Shown here one piece after another: positions 1-5,819 of a DNA stretch of 7,110 nt. The position numbers were made by a program, and so were the translations under genes. Position 1 is the first letter of the stretch. The number at the start of each line of letters is the position of its first letter. The notes under the pieces were generated by a model. It saw only the letters and a program-made list of their open reading frames with translations, was not told where the DNA came from and ran no database searches. This DNA is from Dermatophilus congolensis (GTDB lineage Bacteria > Actinomycetota > Actinomycetes > Actinomycetales > Dermatophilaceae), in assembly GCA_030538115.1 (NCBI GenBank), contig JAUNUP010000065.1:1-7110 (forward strand), given 5' to 3'.

Positions 1-1468
1 CGACGGTGGTGTGGTCGTCGGCGGGGCGGTCGAAGGTCGTGGCGATCACCTCACCCTTCACCGTGCGCTGCATGTCGGTGACCTCCTCGGGGCGCTCGTC
101 GACGAGCACGACCATGAGGTGGGCCTCGGGGTTGTTCTTGGTGATCGCGTTGGCGATCGCCTGCAGGATCAGCGTCTTACCGGCCTTGGGCGGCGAGACG
201 ATGAGACCGCGCTGGCCCTTGCCGATGGGGCTGACCAGGTCGATGATCCGGGTCGTGTAGATGTTCGGCTCGGTCTCGAGGCGCAGGCGCTCCTGCGGGT
301 ACAGCGGGGTGAGCTTGTTGAACTCCACCCGGTTCTTCGCGTCGTCGGGCGAACCGCCGTTGACGGTGTCGAGCCGCACGAGCGCGTTGAACTTCTGCCG
401 TGCCGGGGGCTGCTCGCCCTCACGCAGCGCCTTGACCGCACCGGTGACCGCGTCACCCTTGCGCAGGCCGTGCTTCTTGACCATGCCCAGTGGCACGTAC
501 ACGTCACCAGGGCCGGGCAGGTAGCCGCTCGTGCGCACGAACGCGTAGTTGTCGAGCACGTCGAGGATGCCCGCCACGGGCACCAGCACGTCGTCCTCGG
601 TGTAGACCTCGACCTCGTTGCCGCCGAAGTCGTCACGGCCACGGCGACGGTCACGGCTGCGGTTACGGCTGCGGCGACGCCCGCGCGGGTCGTCGTCGTC
701 GTTACGGCGGTTCGACCTGTTATCCCGGTTGTCCCGCATGTTCTGGCGGTCACGCTGGCCGCCGTCACGGTTGTCACGCTGGTCACGACGCGCCGGGCGG
801 CCGTCGCGCGAGCGGTTGTTGTCGTCGCGCTGATCGCGCGTGCCCTGGCCCTCGCGGTGCTCGCCGGAGCTGCGGGTGCCGTTGTCGCGGGAGCGGTGAT
901 CGCGCTGCTGCCCCGAGTCGCCGTCGCTACGGGACTCGCGCTGATCGCGACCGCCCTGCTCAGAGCCGTTGGAGCCACCAGAGCTGTGGGAACTGTCGGA
1001 CTGACCGGAGCCGGAACTCGACGCACCGTCGGAGGTCGCCGTGTCCTCGGAGCGAGGCGCGCGCTGGGTGCGCGTACGCTCGCTGCGCTCTGCCTGCTCT
1101 GGGCGCTGTGACTGCTCGCTGCGCTGCGAGGCGTCGCCACCGTCGCGGGCATCGTCGGAACGGCGGGCTGAACCACCGCTCTGCGCGTTCTCACGAGGCG
1201 TCTCGGCGGACCCGTCGGAGCCCGCAGACTCAGCGGGTGCCTGTGCTGCCGCGGGGCGGCTGGCGGGGCGGGACGCGGCCCGGCGAGCGGCGGGACGACC
1301 CGCGCCTTCGACCTCCCTGATGGCGGTGATCAGGTCACCTTTGCGCATCTGTGAGGTGCCGGGGATACCGAGGGTGCCAGCCAGCTGCTGCAGCTCGGCC
1401 AGACGCATCGTGGTGAGCCCGCGACGCTTGGGGGCGGTGCCCACACCCGCTTCGGTGGTGTCGGTCAC
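1..1468 (-). CDS. rho: Transcription termination factor Rho (C-terminus cut off by window edge)
   Basis: Rho is a hexameric ATP-dependent RNA helicase that ends transcription by binding C-rich RNA and moving to RNA polymerase. I read 489 open codons from a GTG at 1468, preceded at a 6-base spacing by a good ribosome site (GGGGAAGGA). The order is: a Rho N-terminal helical domain at about residues 18-52 (MRLAELQQLAGTLGI, then MRKGDLITAI); a long low-complexity insertion at about 55-280; the cold-shock RNA-binding domain at about 285-350 (NYAFVRTSGYLPGPGDVYV); and the start of the ATPase domain. Walker A is PPKAGKT at 426-432, Walker B is VVLVDERPEE at 453-462, followed by EVIATTFD. The sequence stops at DDHTTV, so the Q/R-loops and roughly the last 180 residues lie outside the window. 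GC-rich composition produces long spurious frames over it, but only this one carries Rho motifs. Confidence 0.97.
   Translation of the reverse strand, partial: MTDTTEAGVGTAPKRRGLTTMRLAELQQLAGTLGIPGTSQMRKGDLITAIREVEGAGRPAARRAASRPASRPAAAQAPAESAGSDGSAETPRENAQSGGSARRSDDARDGGDASQRSEQSQRPEQAERSERTRTQRAPRSEDTATSDGASSSGSGQSDSSHSSGGSNGSEQGGRDQRESRSDGDSGQQRDHRSRDNGTRSSGEHREGQGTRDQRDDNNRSRDGRPARRDQRDNRDGGQRDRQNMRDNRDNRSNRRNDDDDPRGRRRSRNRSRDRRRGRDDFGGNEVEVYTEDDVLVPVAGILDVLDNYAFVRTSGYLPGPGDVYVPLGMVKKHGLRKGDAVTGAVKALREGEQPPARQKFNALVRLDTVNGGSPDDAKNRVEFNKLTPLYPQERLRLETEPNIYTTRIIDLVSPIGKGQRGLIVSPPKAGKTLILQAIANAITKNNPEAHLMVVLVDERPEEVTDMQRTVKGEVIATTFDRPADDHTTV
629..1306 (-). other. Disordered Arg/Asp/Ser-rich insertion domain of Rho
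   Basis: This part of rho encodes residues 55-280, between the N-terminal helical domain and the cold-shock domain. Residues 58-280 contain no I, L, V, F, Y, W or C and a single Met (244), so the stretch should be intrinsically disordered. The first half is rich in A, S, E, Q and G; the second half (171-280) has 35 Arg and 22 Asp in 110 residues and 14 RD dipeptides, with a DDDD run at 257-260 followed by a strongly basic RRRSRNRSRDRRR segment at 264-276. Large Arg-rich insertions at this position are known in actinobacterial Rho (Micrococcus, Mycobacterium) and are thought to widen RNA binding to GC-rich, structured transcripts. The exact sequence is poorly conserved between genera. Confidence 0.85.
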
Positions 1469-1474
1469 GAAGGT

Positions 1475-1483
1475 TCCTTCCCC
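1475..1483 (-). promoter_or_regulatory. Ribosome binding site of rho
   Basis: On the minus strand this reads GGGGAAGGA, six bases before the GTG at 1466-1468. It decides the rho start: the N-terminus that follows (MTDTTEAG, then APKRRGLTTMRLAEL) runs straight into the Rho N-terminal domain. The site overlaps a short inverted repeat, GAAGG-AA-CCTTC (1469-1480), whose two-base loop is too small to fold as drawn. Confidence 0.7.
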
Positions 1484-1508
1484 TCGTTTCGGCCCGGAAA
1501 TGTGACCC

Positions 1509-1527
1509 GGACCCGAGGTCTTGGTCC
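1509..1527 (-). promoter_or_regulatory. Small stem-loop upstream of the rho ribosome binding site
   Basis: GGACC (1509-1513) pairs with GGTCC (1523-1527), giving a 5-bp stem with a 9-base loop in the rho leader RNA. It ends about 25 bases before the Shine-Dalgarno sequence. The stem is short, so it may be chance in GC-rich DNA. Confidence 0.3.
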
Positions 1528-1681
1528 ACCGGAGGCGCACTCGGGCACCGCAACGGCGGGCGGCGCCCGGACGAACGGATTCGACCCTGCGTGAAACCAC
1601 GAGGGCAGACCGAGCCGGCGCCTGACTGATTACCTGGGATTGTTCTCGCGCGGACTCGGTACCAGTGCCACTCATGCACCG

Positions 1682-1714
1682 CGTACGTGTAATTCGCCCA
1701 CGCATCCACGTACG
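1682..1714. repeat. Perfect 8-base inverted repeat upstream of rho
   Basis: CGTACGTG at 1682-1689 is matched by its exact reverse complement CACGTACG at 1707-1714, with a 17-base spacer. Each arm also contains the palindrome CGTACG, so the site could be a paired protein operator as well as an RNA stem-loop. It lies about 215-230 bases before the rho start and about 50-85 bases after the thrB stop. Confidence 0.5.
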
Positions 1715-1724
1715 ACTCCACACG

Positions 1725-1766
1725 AATCAAGCAGGGGCTCGACCGGATGGAACGAGACGATGGAGA
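1725..1766 (-). promoter_or_regulatory. C-rich, G-poor RNA segment after thrB (candidate Rho loading site)
   Basis: Read as RNA from the minus strand, these 42 bases contain 16 C, 8 G, 14 U and 4 A, with repeated UC and UCC steps directly after the thrB stop codon. A C-over-G excess in unstructured, untranslated RNA is the known hallmark of Rho loading (rut) sites. In a genome where G and C are otherwise balanced this is notable, but short. The call is an inference from composition only. Confidence 0.35.
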
Positions 1767-1793
1767 TCAGGCGATGGAGAGGCCTCCGCCTGA
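1767..1793 (-). terminator. Hairpin overlapping the thrB stop codon (possible terminator)
   Basis: In the thrB transcript TCAGGC-GGAG (1793-1784 side) pairs with CTCC...GCCTGA, giving ten base pairs around a 4-base loop, with three bulged bases in the 3' arm. The thrB TGA is the end of the 3' arm. The bases after it are pyrimidine-rich (TCTCCATCGTCTCGTTCC) but have no run of T, so it is at best a weak intrinsic terminator or an mRNA 3'-end stabiliser. Confidence 0.4.
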
Positions 1794-2825
1794 GAGCAAT
1801 CTCAGACTAACACGTTCCACGCGAACCCCGGATTCGGGTACTCCAGGCCGAAGAACTCGCCATCCCGCCTCGCTGCTGGCGTGCACCTCGGCGACCACCT
1901 CATCGACTGTGCCGGCCATGTCATAAGTGCCGAGCACGAGCACGCTGGGCCCGGCTCCGGAGATGACCGCCGGGCAGCCTCGGGCTCGCAGGGCGTCGAC
2001 CAGCTCCATTGCTCCGCCCAGGGACGACCGGCGTTGCTCTTGGTGCAGCCACTCGCGGGTCGCGGGCATGAGCAGATCGGGGCGGTGCGACAGCGCCAGC
2101 ACGAGCAGCGCGGCCGTGCCGGAGTTGCGGGCCGCCTCGACGTGCGGCACCTGCGCGGGCAGAACCGCACGCGCAGTGGCGGTCGGCAACTGCGTGACCG
2201 GTACGACGACGCACGGCTCGATATCGGGGTGCAGCGGCACCTGGGCCGAGAGGTAGTGCAGCGGGCGCTGCATCACGGGATCGCCGCCGTCTTGGGTCCA
2301 CGAGAGCGTCAGTCCGCCGAGCACGCTCGCGGAGGCGTTGTCGGGGTGGCCTTCGAGGCGCCCGGCCAGGTCGTTCACGGCCAGAAGGTCGATCGTCACC
2401 GTGCCGTCGGAGGCGACCGCATCGTCTCCGCGCGTCGCGAGCGCCACCAAGCCGTGCGCGATCGCCACGCCCGCGGCGATCGCGGCGGCCGAGGACCCCA
2501 TGCCGCGCCCCTGACGGATCGTCGGGGCGCAGCGGAGCACGAGACCGGCCGGGAGCGCGGCGCCGAGTTCGGTGAACGCGCGCTTCATCGTGGCGTACAC
2601 GAGGTGTCGCTCGTTGCGCGGAACTCCCTGGTCGTCGCCGTCGATCTCGATGACGAGGCCCGGTTCGTCCACGACTGCGGCCACGTACGAATCCCAGACG
2701 CCCAGCGCCATCCCGATCGAGTCGAAACCCGGGCCGAGGTTGGCAGAGCTGGCGCACGCGTGCACGCGCACCGCGGTGCCCGCCGGAATCACGACGAGGC
2801 CGGCGCCCGGATCAGGCATGTTCAC
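1767..2825 (-). CDS. thrB: Homoserine kinase
   Basis: Homoserine kinase (GHMP kinase family, cytoplasmic) transfers phosphate from ATP to homoserine, giving O-phosphohomoserine for threonine synthase. The 352-residue product shows the three GHMP motifs in order: ASSANLGPGFDSIGMAL at 25-41; the ATP-binding Gly/Ser loop RGMGSSAAAIAAG at 107-119; and SGAGPSVLVL near the C-terminus at 289-298. The EGHPDN segment at 158-163 is also typical. The GTG start at 2825 lies 8 bases after the hom stop with no clear ribosome site, which suggests translational coupling; an ATG two codons later (2819) is an equally good start. The protein is longer than the roughly 300-315 residues usual for the family, because of a small insertion around 130-145 and a C-terminal tail after about residue 330. 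Identification is firm; the exact start is not. Confidence 0.95.
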   Translation of the reverse strand: MNMPDPGAGLVVIPAGTAVRVHACASSANLGPGFDSIGMALGVWDSYVAAVVDEPGLVIEIDGDDQGVPRNERHLVYATMKRAFTELGAALPAGLVLRCAPTIRQGRGMGSSAAAIAAGVAIAHGLVALATRGDDAVASDGTVTIDLLAVNDLAGRLEGHPDNASASVLGGLTLSWTQDGGDPVMQRPLHYLSAQVPLHPDIEPCVVVPVTQLPTATARAVLPAQVPHVEAARNSGTAALLVLALSHRPDLLMPATREWLHQEQRRSSLGGAMELVDALRARGCPAVISGAGPSVLVLGTYDMAGTVDEVVAEVHASSEAGWRVLRPGVPESGVRVERVSLRLLSGGGLSIA

Positions 2826-2833
2826 GGCGCTGG

Positions 2834-4183
2834 TCAGTTGCCGACGACACGCATGACGGAGTTGACGCCCGCCACGATGTCGAGCGCCGAGAGCGCCTCC
2901 ACCGTGCCGGAGAGCGCAGCCTCACTCGCGGTGTGCGTCACGACGATCAGTTCGGCCCGCTGCGGCTCGCCGTCGGCGGTGTCGAGGGCGTCGGTCACGT
3001 CGTCGATCGACTTCTGGCGGACCTGCTGAATCGAGACGCCGTGCTCGGCGAAGACGCCTGCCACCGAGGCGAGAACGCCGGGCTTGTCGGCCACGTCGAG
3101 GCTGATGTAGTACCGCGTCTGCGCGACACCAGGGTCGAGCACCGGCAACTCGGCGTACGCCGACTCGACGGGTCCGCGACCGCCGGCCACCCGGTGACGC
3201 GCCTGCGCCACCACGTCGCCCAGCACCGCGGAGGCCGTGGGGTCGCCGCCCGCGCCCGGGCCGTAGAACATGAGTTGGCCCGCACCGGTCGCCTCCACGA
3301 ACACGGCGTTGAACGCCCCGCGCACGCCCGCGAGCGGATGCGACTGGGGAACCATCGCCGGGTGTACACGCACCGAAATGCCCTGGCCAGAGTCGGTCTG
3401 GGTGCGCTCACAGATCGCGAGCAGCTTGACGACACAACCCATTTCGCGGGCCGCGCGCATGTCGGCGGAAGTGATCGAGGTGATGCCCTCGCGCGAGACT
3501 CCGCTCAAGGCCACGCGGGAGTGGAAAGCGAGGGAGGCGAGAATCGACGCCTTCGCCGCCGCGTCGAAACCCTCGACGTCAGCGGTCGGGTCGGCCTCTG
3601 CGTAGCCGAGCTGCTGCGCCCGCTCCACGGCCTCGCCGAAGCCCATGCCCGTCGTGTCCATCTGGTCGAGCACGTAGTTGGTGGTGCCGTTGACGATGCC
3701 GAGCACGCGGTTCACCGAGTCACCCGCGAGCGACTCGCGCAGGGGACGCAGCAGCGGGATGGCACCCGCGACGGCGGCCTCGTAGTACAGGTCGACGCCC
3801 GCCTTCTCGGCAGCCGCGTACAGGGTGGGCCCATCTTCGGCCAGCAGCGCCTTGTTCGCCGTCACGACGCTCGCACCGTGCTCGAACGCCCGCAGGATGA
3901 GCGACCGGGCGGGCTCGATGCCGCCGATCACCTCGACGACGATGTCGGCGCGCTCGACCAGCGACTCCGCATCCGTCGTGAACAACGACTCGTCGACACC
4001 CGTGTCGGACCTGTCGACGCCCAGCCGGCGCACCGCGACACCCACGAGCTCCAGCGGCGCACCCACGCGCGCTGCCAGATCGGCGGCCTCGCTGCGCAGC
4101 ACCCGCGCCACCGACGAACCCACGACACCGCACCCGAGCAGCGCAACGCGCACCGGGGATACCTGGCTGGCCTGGTTGTTCAC
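2834..4183 (-). CDS. hom: Homoserine dehydrogenase (NAD(P)H), with C-terminal ACT domain
   Basis: This enzyme reduces aspartate semialdehyde to homoserine, the first step leading to threonine and methionine and away from lysine. I choose the GTG at 4183 (449 residues) because AGAGGTGA sits 8 bases before it; an upstream GTG at 4252 has no ribosome site and would add 23 residues unlike the family. Visible are the Rossmann loop GCGVVG (17-22), TANKALLA (108-115), NGTTNYVL (165-172) and the family signature with DPTADVEGFDAAAK (198-211), in which D207 and K211 match the catalytic Asp and Lys. The C-terminal part from about 357 (YYISLDVADKPGVLASVAGVF) is an ACT domain, the usual site of threonine feedback inhibition in Gram-positive Hom. 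It lies between lysA and thrB and overlaps neither. Confidence 0.95.
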   Translation of the reverse strand: MNNQASQVSPVRVALLGCGVVGSSVARVLRSEAADLAARVGAPLELVGVAVRRLGVDRSDTGVDESLFTTDAESLVERADIVVEVIGGIEPARSLILRAFEHGASVVTANKALLAEDGPTLYAAAEKAGVDLYYEAAVAGAIPLLRPLRESLAGDSVNRVLGIVNGTTNYVLDQMDTTGMGFGEAVERAQQLGYAEADPTADVEGFDAAAKASILASLAFHSRVALSGVSREGITSITSADMRAAREMGCVVKLLAICERTQTDSGQGISVRVHPAMVPQSHPLAGVRGAFNAVFVEATGAGQLMFYGPGAGGDPTASAVLGDVVAQARHRVAGGRGPVESAYAELPVLDPGVAQTRYYISLDVADKPGVLASVAGVFAEHGVSIQQVRQKSIDDVTDALDTADGEPQRAELIVVTHTASEAALSGTVEALSALDIVAGVNSVMRVVGN

Positions 4184-4191
4184 TGGAATGC

Positions 4192-4199
4192 TCACCTCT
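4192..4199 (-). promoter_or_regulatory. Ribosome binding site that fixes the hom start
   Basis: On the minus strand this reads AGAGGTGA, close to the ideal anti-Shine-Dalgarno match, with 8 bases to the GTG at 4181-4183. The longer frame opening at 4252 has nothing comparable in front of it. Confidence 0.75.
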
Positions 4200-4206
4200 C
4201 GTCGAA

Positions 4207-4224
4207 GCGCTGCGGGCACAGCGC
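4207..4224 (-). promoter_or_regulatory. Stem-loop just upstream of the hom ribosome site
   Basis: GCGCTG (4207-4212) and CAGCGC (4219-4224) form a perfect 6-bp stem with a 6-base loop, 7 bases before the hom Shine-Dalgarno sequence. It would lie in the untranslated stretch between lysA and hom if hom starts at 4183. Function unknown. Confidence 0.4.
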
Positions 4225-4260
4225 CACCTTCTATCGTGCCGTCGAAAGCCACCGGGGCGG

Positions 4261-4287
4261 CGCCGGGTCCGGATGACGAACCCGGCG
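4261..4287 (-). promoter_or_regulatory. 8-bp stem-loop just after the lysA stop
   Basis: CGCCGGGT (4261-4268) is the exact reverse complement of ACCCGGCG (4280-4287), giving a GC-rich 8-bp stem with an 11-base loop, 8 bases past the lysA stop codon. No T-run follows, so it is not a classical intrinsic terminator; it could protect the lysA 3' end, lower readthrough into hom, or mark an RNA processing point. Confidence 0.45.
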
Positions 4288-4295
4288 TGTCGGAC

Positions 4296-5735
4296 TCAGC
4301 GCCCGCCGGCTGGGGCTGTGTCGTCTACGTCCAGGCCGAGGATGTCGTCGATGGTCTCCCGCCGCACGATCACCCTGGCCGCTCCGTCGCGCACCGCGAC
4401 CACCGGCGGGCGCGGCACGTGGTTGTACTGGCTCGACAGCGCCCGGCAGTAGGCCCCCGTGCCCGGCACCGCGACGAGATCACCCGGCGTGATGTCTGCG
4501 GGCAGGTACTCGTCCATCACCACGATATCGCCGCTCTCGCAGTGCTTTCCGACGATGCGCGCAAGGGCGGGCCGCGCGGACGAGCGGCGCGACGCGGTCG
4601 TCGCGGAGTAGTCGGCCTCGTACAGGGCCGTGCGCACGTTGTCGCTCATGCCGCCGTCGACCGCCACGTACATGCGGCGGGCGCCGCCGGCCAGTTCGAC
4701 CTCCTTGACCGTGCCGACCTCGTACAGGGTGAACGTGCTCGGGCCGGCGATCGAGCGGCCGGGCTCGACCGACACCTTCGGCACGGCGATGCCGAAATCC
4801 TTGGCCTCGCGCGCGAGCAGGGTCGCGAACCGCTGCGCGATCTGCGTCGGGGTCATCGGGCGGTGCTCGCTCGTGTAGGCGATACCGAAGCCGCCGCCTA
4901 GGTCGAGTTCGGGCAGGGTCTGGCCGGTGGCCGCGCCCGCCTCAGCGACGAGGCCGATGAGACGCCTGGCCGCGACGTCGAAACCGTCGGTCTCGAAGAT
5001 CTGGCTACCGATGTGGCTGTGCACACCGATGAGCTCCATGTTCGGGCGCGCCATGATCTCGGCGATCGCCTTGTGCGCCGACTTGCCCGCGAGACTGAAA
5101 CCGAACTTCTGGTCTTCGTGAGCGGTGGCGATGTACTCGTGCGTGTGGGCCTCGACACCGACCGTGGCGCGCACCATCACGCGCGCCTTCACCCCAAGGC
5201 GCCCCGCGATGGAGTCGACGCGCTCGATCTCGTCGAAGCTGTCGACCACGATGCGGCCGACGCCGTACTGCAGCGCCGTCTCGATCTCCGCCGCCGACTT
5301 GTTGTTGCCGTGCATGCCGATGCGCTCACCCGGAAAGCCGACGCGCATGGCGACAGCGAGCTCACCGCCGGAGCAGACGTCGAGGCCGAGCCCCTCCTCC
5401 ATCACCCAGCGGGCGACGGCCGTACACAAAAACGCCTTGCCGGCGTAGTAGACGAGCGCCCCCTCGTCCGGAAACGCCTCGTCGAACGCCTTCTTGTAAG
5501 CCCGCGCCCGCTCCCGAAAGTCAGCCTCGTCGAGAACGTAGGCGGGAGTGCCGAATTCGGCCGCGAGGCTGACGACGTCGACACCCGCGACGGTCAGTCG
5601 CCCCTGCTCGTCACGGCTCACACCCGAAGGCCACAACTGCGGCAGCAGCTCGTTGACGTCGGTCGGCGTCGGCAGCCACAGCGGCGGACCGCCGTAACCG
5701 TCGGCGTGCAGTGCGCCGGCCTCGTGTGCGCGCAT
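4296..5735 (-). CDS. lysA: Diaminopimelate decarboxylase
   Basis: LysA is a PLP-dependent fold-III decarboxylase that converts meso-diaminopimelate to L-lysine, the last step of lysine synthesis, in the cytoplasm. The 479-residue product has the PLP lysine in YYAGKAFL (K100), the HSHIGSQI motif (239-246), the phosphate-binding GGGFG (280-284), EPGRSI (324-329) and the active-site Cys of CESGD (399-403). Near the C-terminus GAYCRALSSQYN (427-438) matches the usual GAYxxSxSSNYN apart from Ala and Gln substitutions. The N-terminus (LPQLWPSGV, then GVDVVSLAAEFGTPAYVLDE) is of the actinobacterial type. The ATG at 5735 has a ribosome site (AAAGGAAG) at the proper spacing. It lies 84 bases after nrtL and 112 before hom, so it probably belongs to one transcription unit with them, possibly with added internal promoters. 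Confidence 0.97.
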   Translation of the reverse strand: MRAHEAGALHADGYGGPPLWLPTPTDVNELLPQLWPSGVSRDEQGRLTVAGVDVVSLAAEFGTPAYVLDEADFRERARAYKKAFDEAFPDEGALVYYAGKAFLCTAVARWVMEEGLGLDVCSGGELAVAMRVGFPGERIGMHGNNKSAAEIETALQYGVGRIVVDSFDEIERVDSIAGRLGVKARVMVRATVGVEAHTHEYIATAHEDQKFGFSLAGKSAHKAIAEIMARPNMELIGVHSHIGSQIFETDGFDVAARRLIGLVAEAGAATGQTLPELDLGGGFGIAYTSEHRPMTPTQIAQRFATLLAREAKDFGIAVPKVSVEPGRSIAGPSTFTLYEVGTVKEVELAGGARRMYVAVDGGMSDNVRTALYEADYSATTASRRSSARPALARIVGKHCESGDIVVMDEYLPADITPGDLVAVPGTGAYCRALSSQYNHVPRPPVVAVRDGAARVIVRRETIDDILGLDVDDTAPAGGR

Positions 5736-5819
5736 CGGTCGCTTCCTTTCGCTCCGTGATCAGCGGGTTCTGCGTGTTCAACATGTTCAGTTCAGGTCGC
5801 GCTCGCGTCGTGGGGGTGT
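5736..5819 (-). promoter_or_regulatory. nrtL-lysA gap with lysA ribosome site and repeated GTTC motif
   Basis: The gap holds the lysA ribosome site AAAGGAAG (5742-5749, minus strand). Further upstream the plus strand shows GTTC at 5767, 5776 and 5785, exactly 9 bases apart, with another at 5790, and the palindrome AACATGTT at 5780-5787. On the minus strand TTGAAC (about 5774-5779) could be a -35 element, but no matching -10 follows, so I do not call a promoter. The repeats might be an operator for lysA; no known binding site is recognised. Confidence 0.4.

Larger units (their letters stand above)
1469..1766 (-). promoter_or_regulatory. Leader region between thrB and rho
   Basis: These 298 bases hold no convincing gene. 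They must contain the rho 5' leader and probably its promoter, although I cannot name a good -35/-10 pair; AT-richer spots on the minus strand are GAATTACAC (about 1688-1696) and GGTAATCA (about 1628-1636). From thrB towards rho the region holds a C-rich, G-poor segment (1725-1766), a perfect 8-base inverted repeat (1682-1714), a 5-bp GC stem with a 3-base loop (1557-1569), and a GGACC/GGTCC stem (1509-1527) about 25 bases before the rho ribosome site. Rho genes in other bacteria are autoregulated through their leaders, so a regulatory role is plausible but not shown. Confidence 0.5.

Noticed and set aside
11..1111. Long plus-strand reading frame of 366 codons opposite rho
   Set aside because: Its translation is Val/Ala/Arg/Leu-rich low complexity with no family resemblance; it mirrors the repetitive Rho insertion, and the minus strand holds an unambiguous Rho.
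169..1194. Minus-strand frame of 341 codons in another frame of rho
   Set aside because: It is an out-of-frame reading of the same DNA, made almost only of Arg, Ala, Ser and Thr; the Rho frame carries all conserved motifs.
1557..1569. CGGGC-ggc-GCCCG as an intrinsic terminator before rho
   Set aside because: Only 5 bp, no T-run after it on either strand; such stems are frequent by chance at this GC content.
1335..1730. Minus-strand frame with a Trp/Tyr-rich start, a possible leader peptide before rho
   Set aside because: It starts with TTG, has no ribosome site, and its second half runs 134 bases out of frame through the start of rho; the Trp/Tyr content alone is not enough to call a gene.
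4184..4252. Extra 23 N-terminal residues of Hom from GTG 4252
   Set aside because: No ribosome site before 4252, sequence unlike Hom N-termini, and a strong ribosome site in front of GTG 4183.
1881..4276. Two long plus-strand frames (1881-3029 and 2933-4276) opposite thrB and hom
   Set aside because: His/Arg/Gly-rich translations typical of the antisense of high-GC genes; no ribosome sites, no recognisable domains, fully covered by thrB and hom.
3825..5759. Plus-strand frames 3825-4901 and 5013-5759 opposite hom and lysA
   Set aside because: Antisense shadows of conserved enzymes; no motifs and no sign of independent expression.
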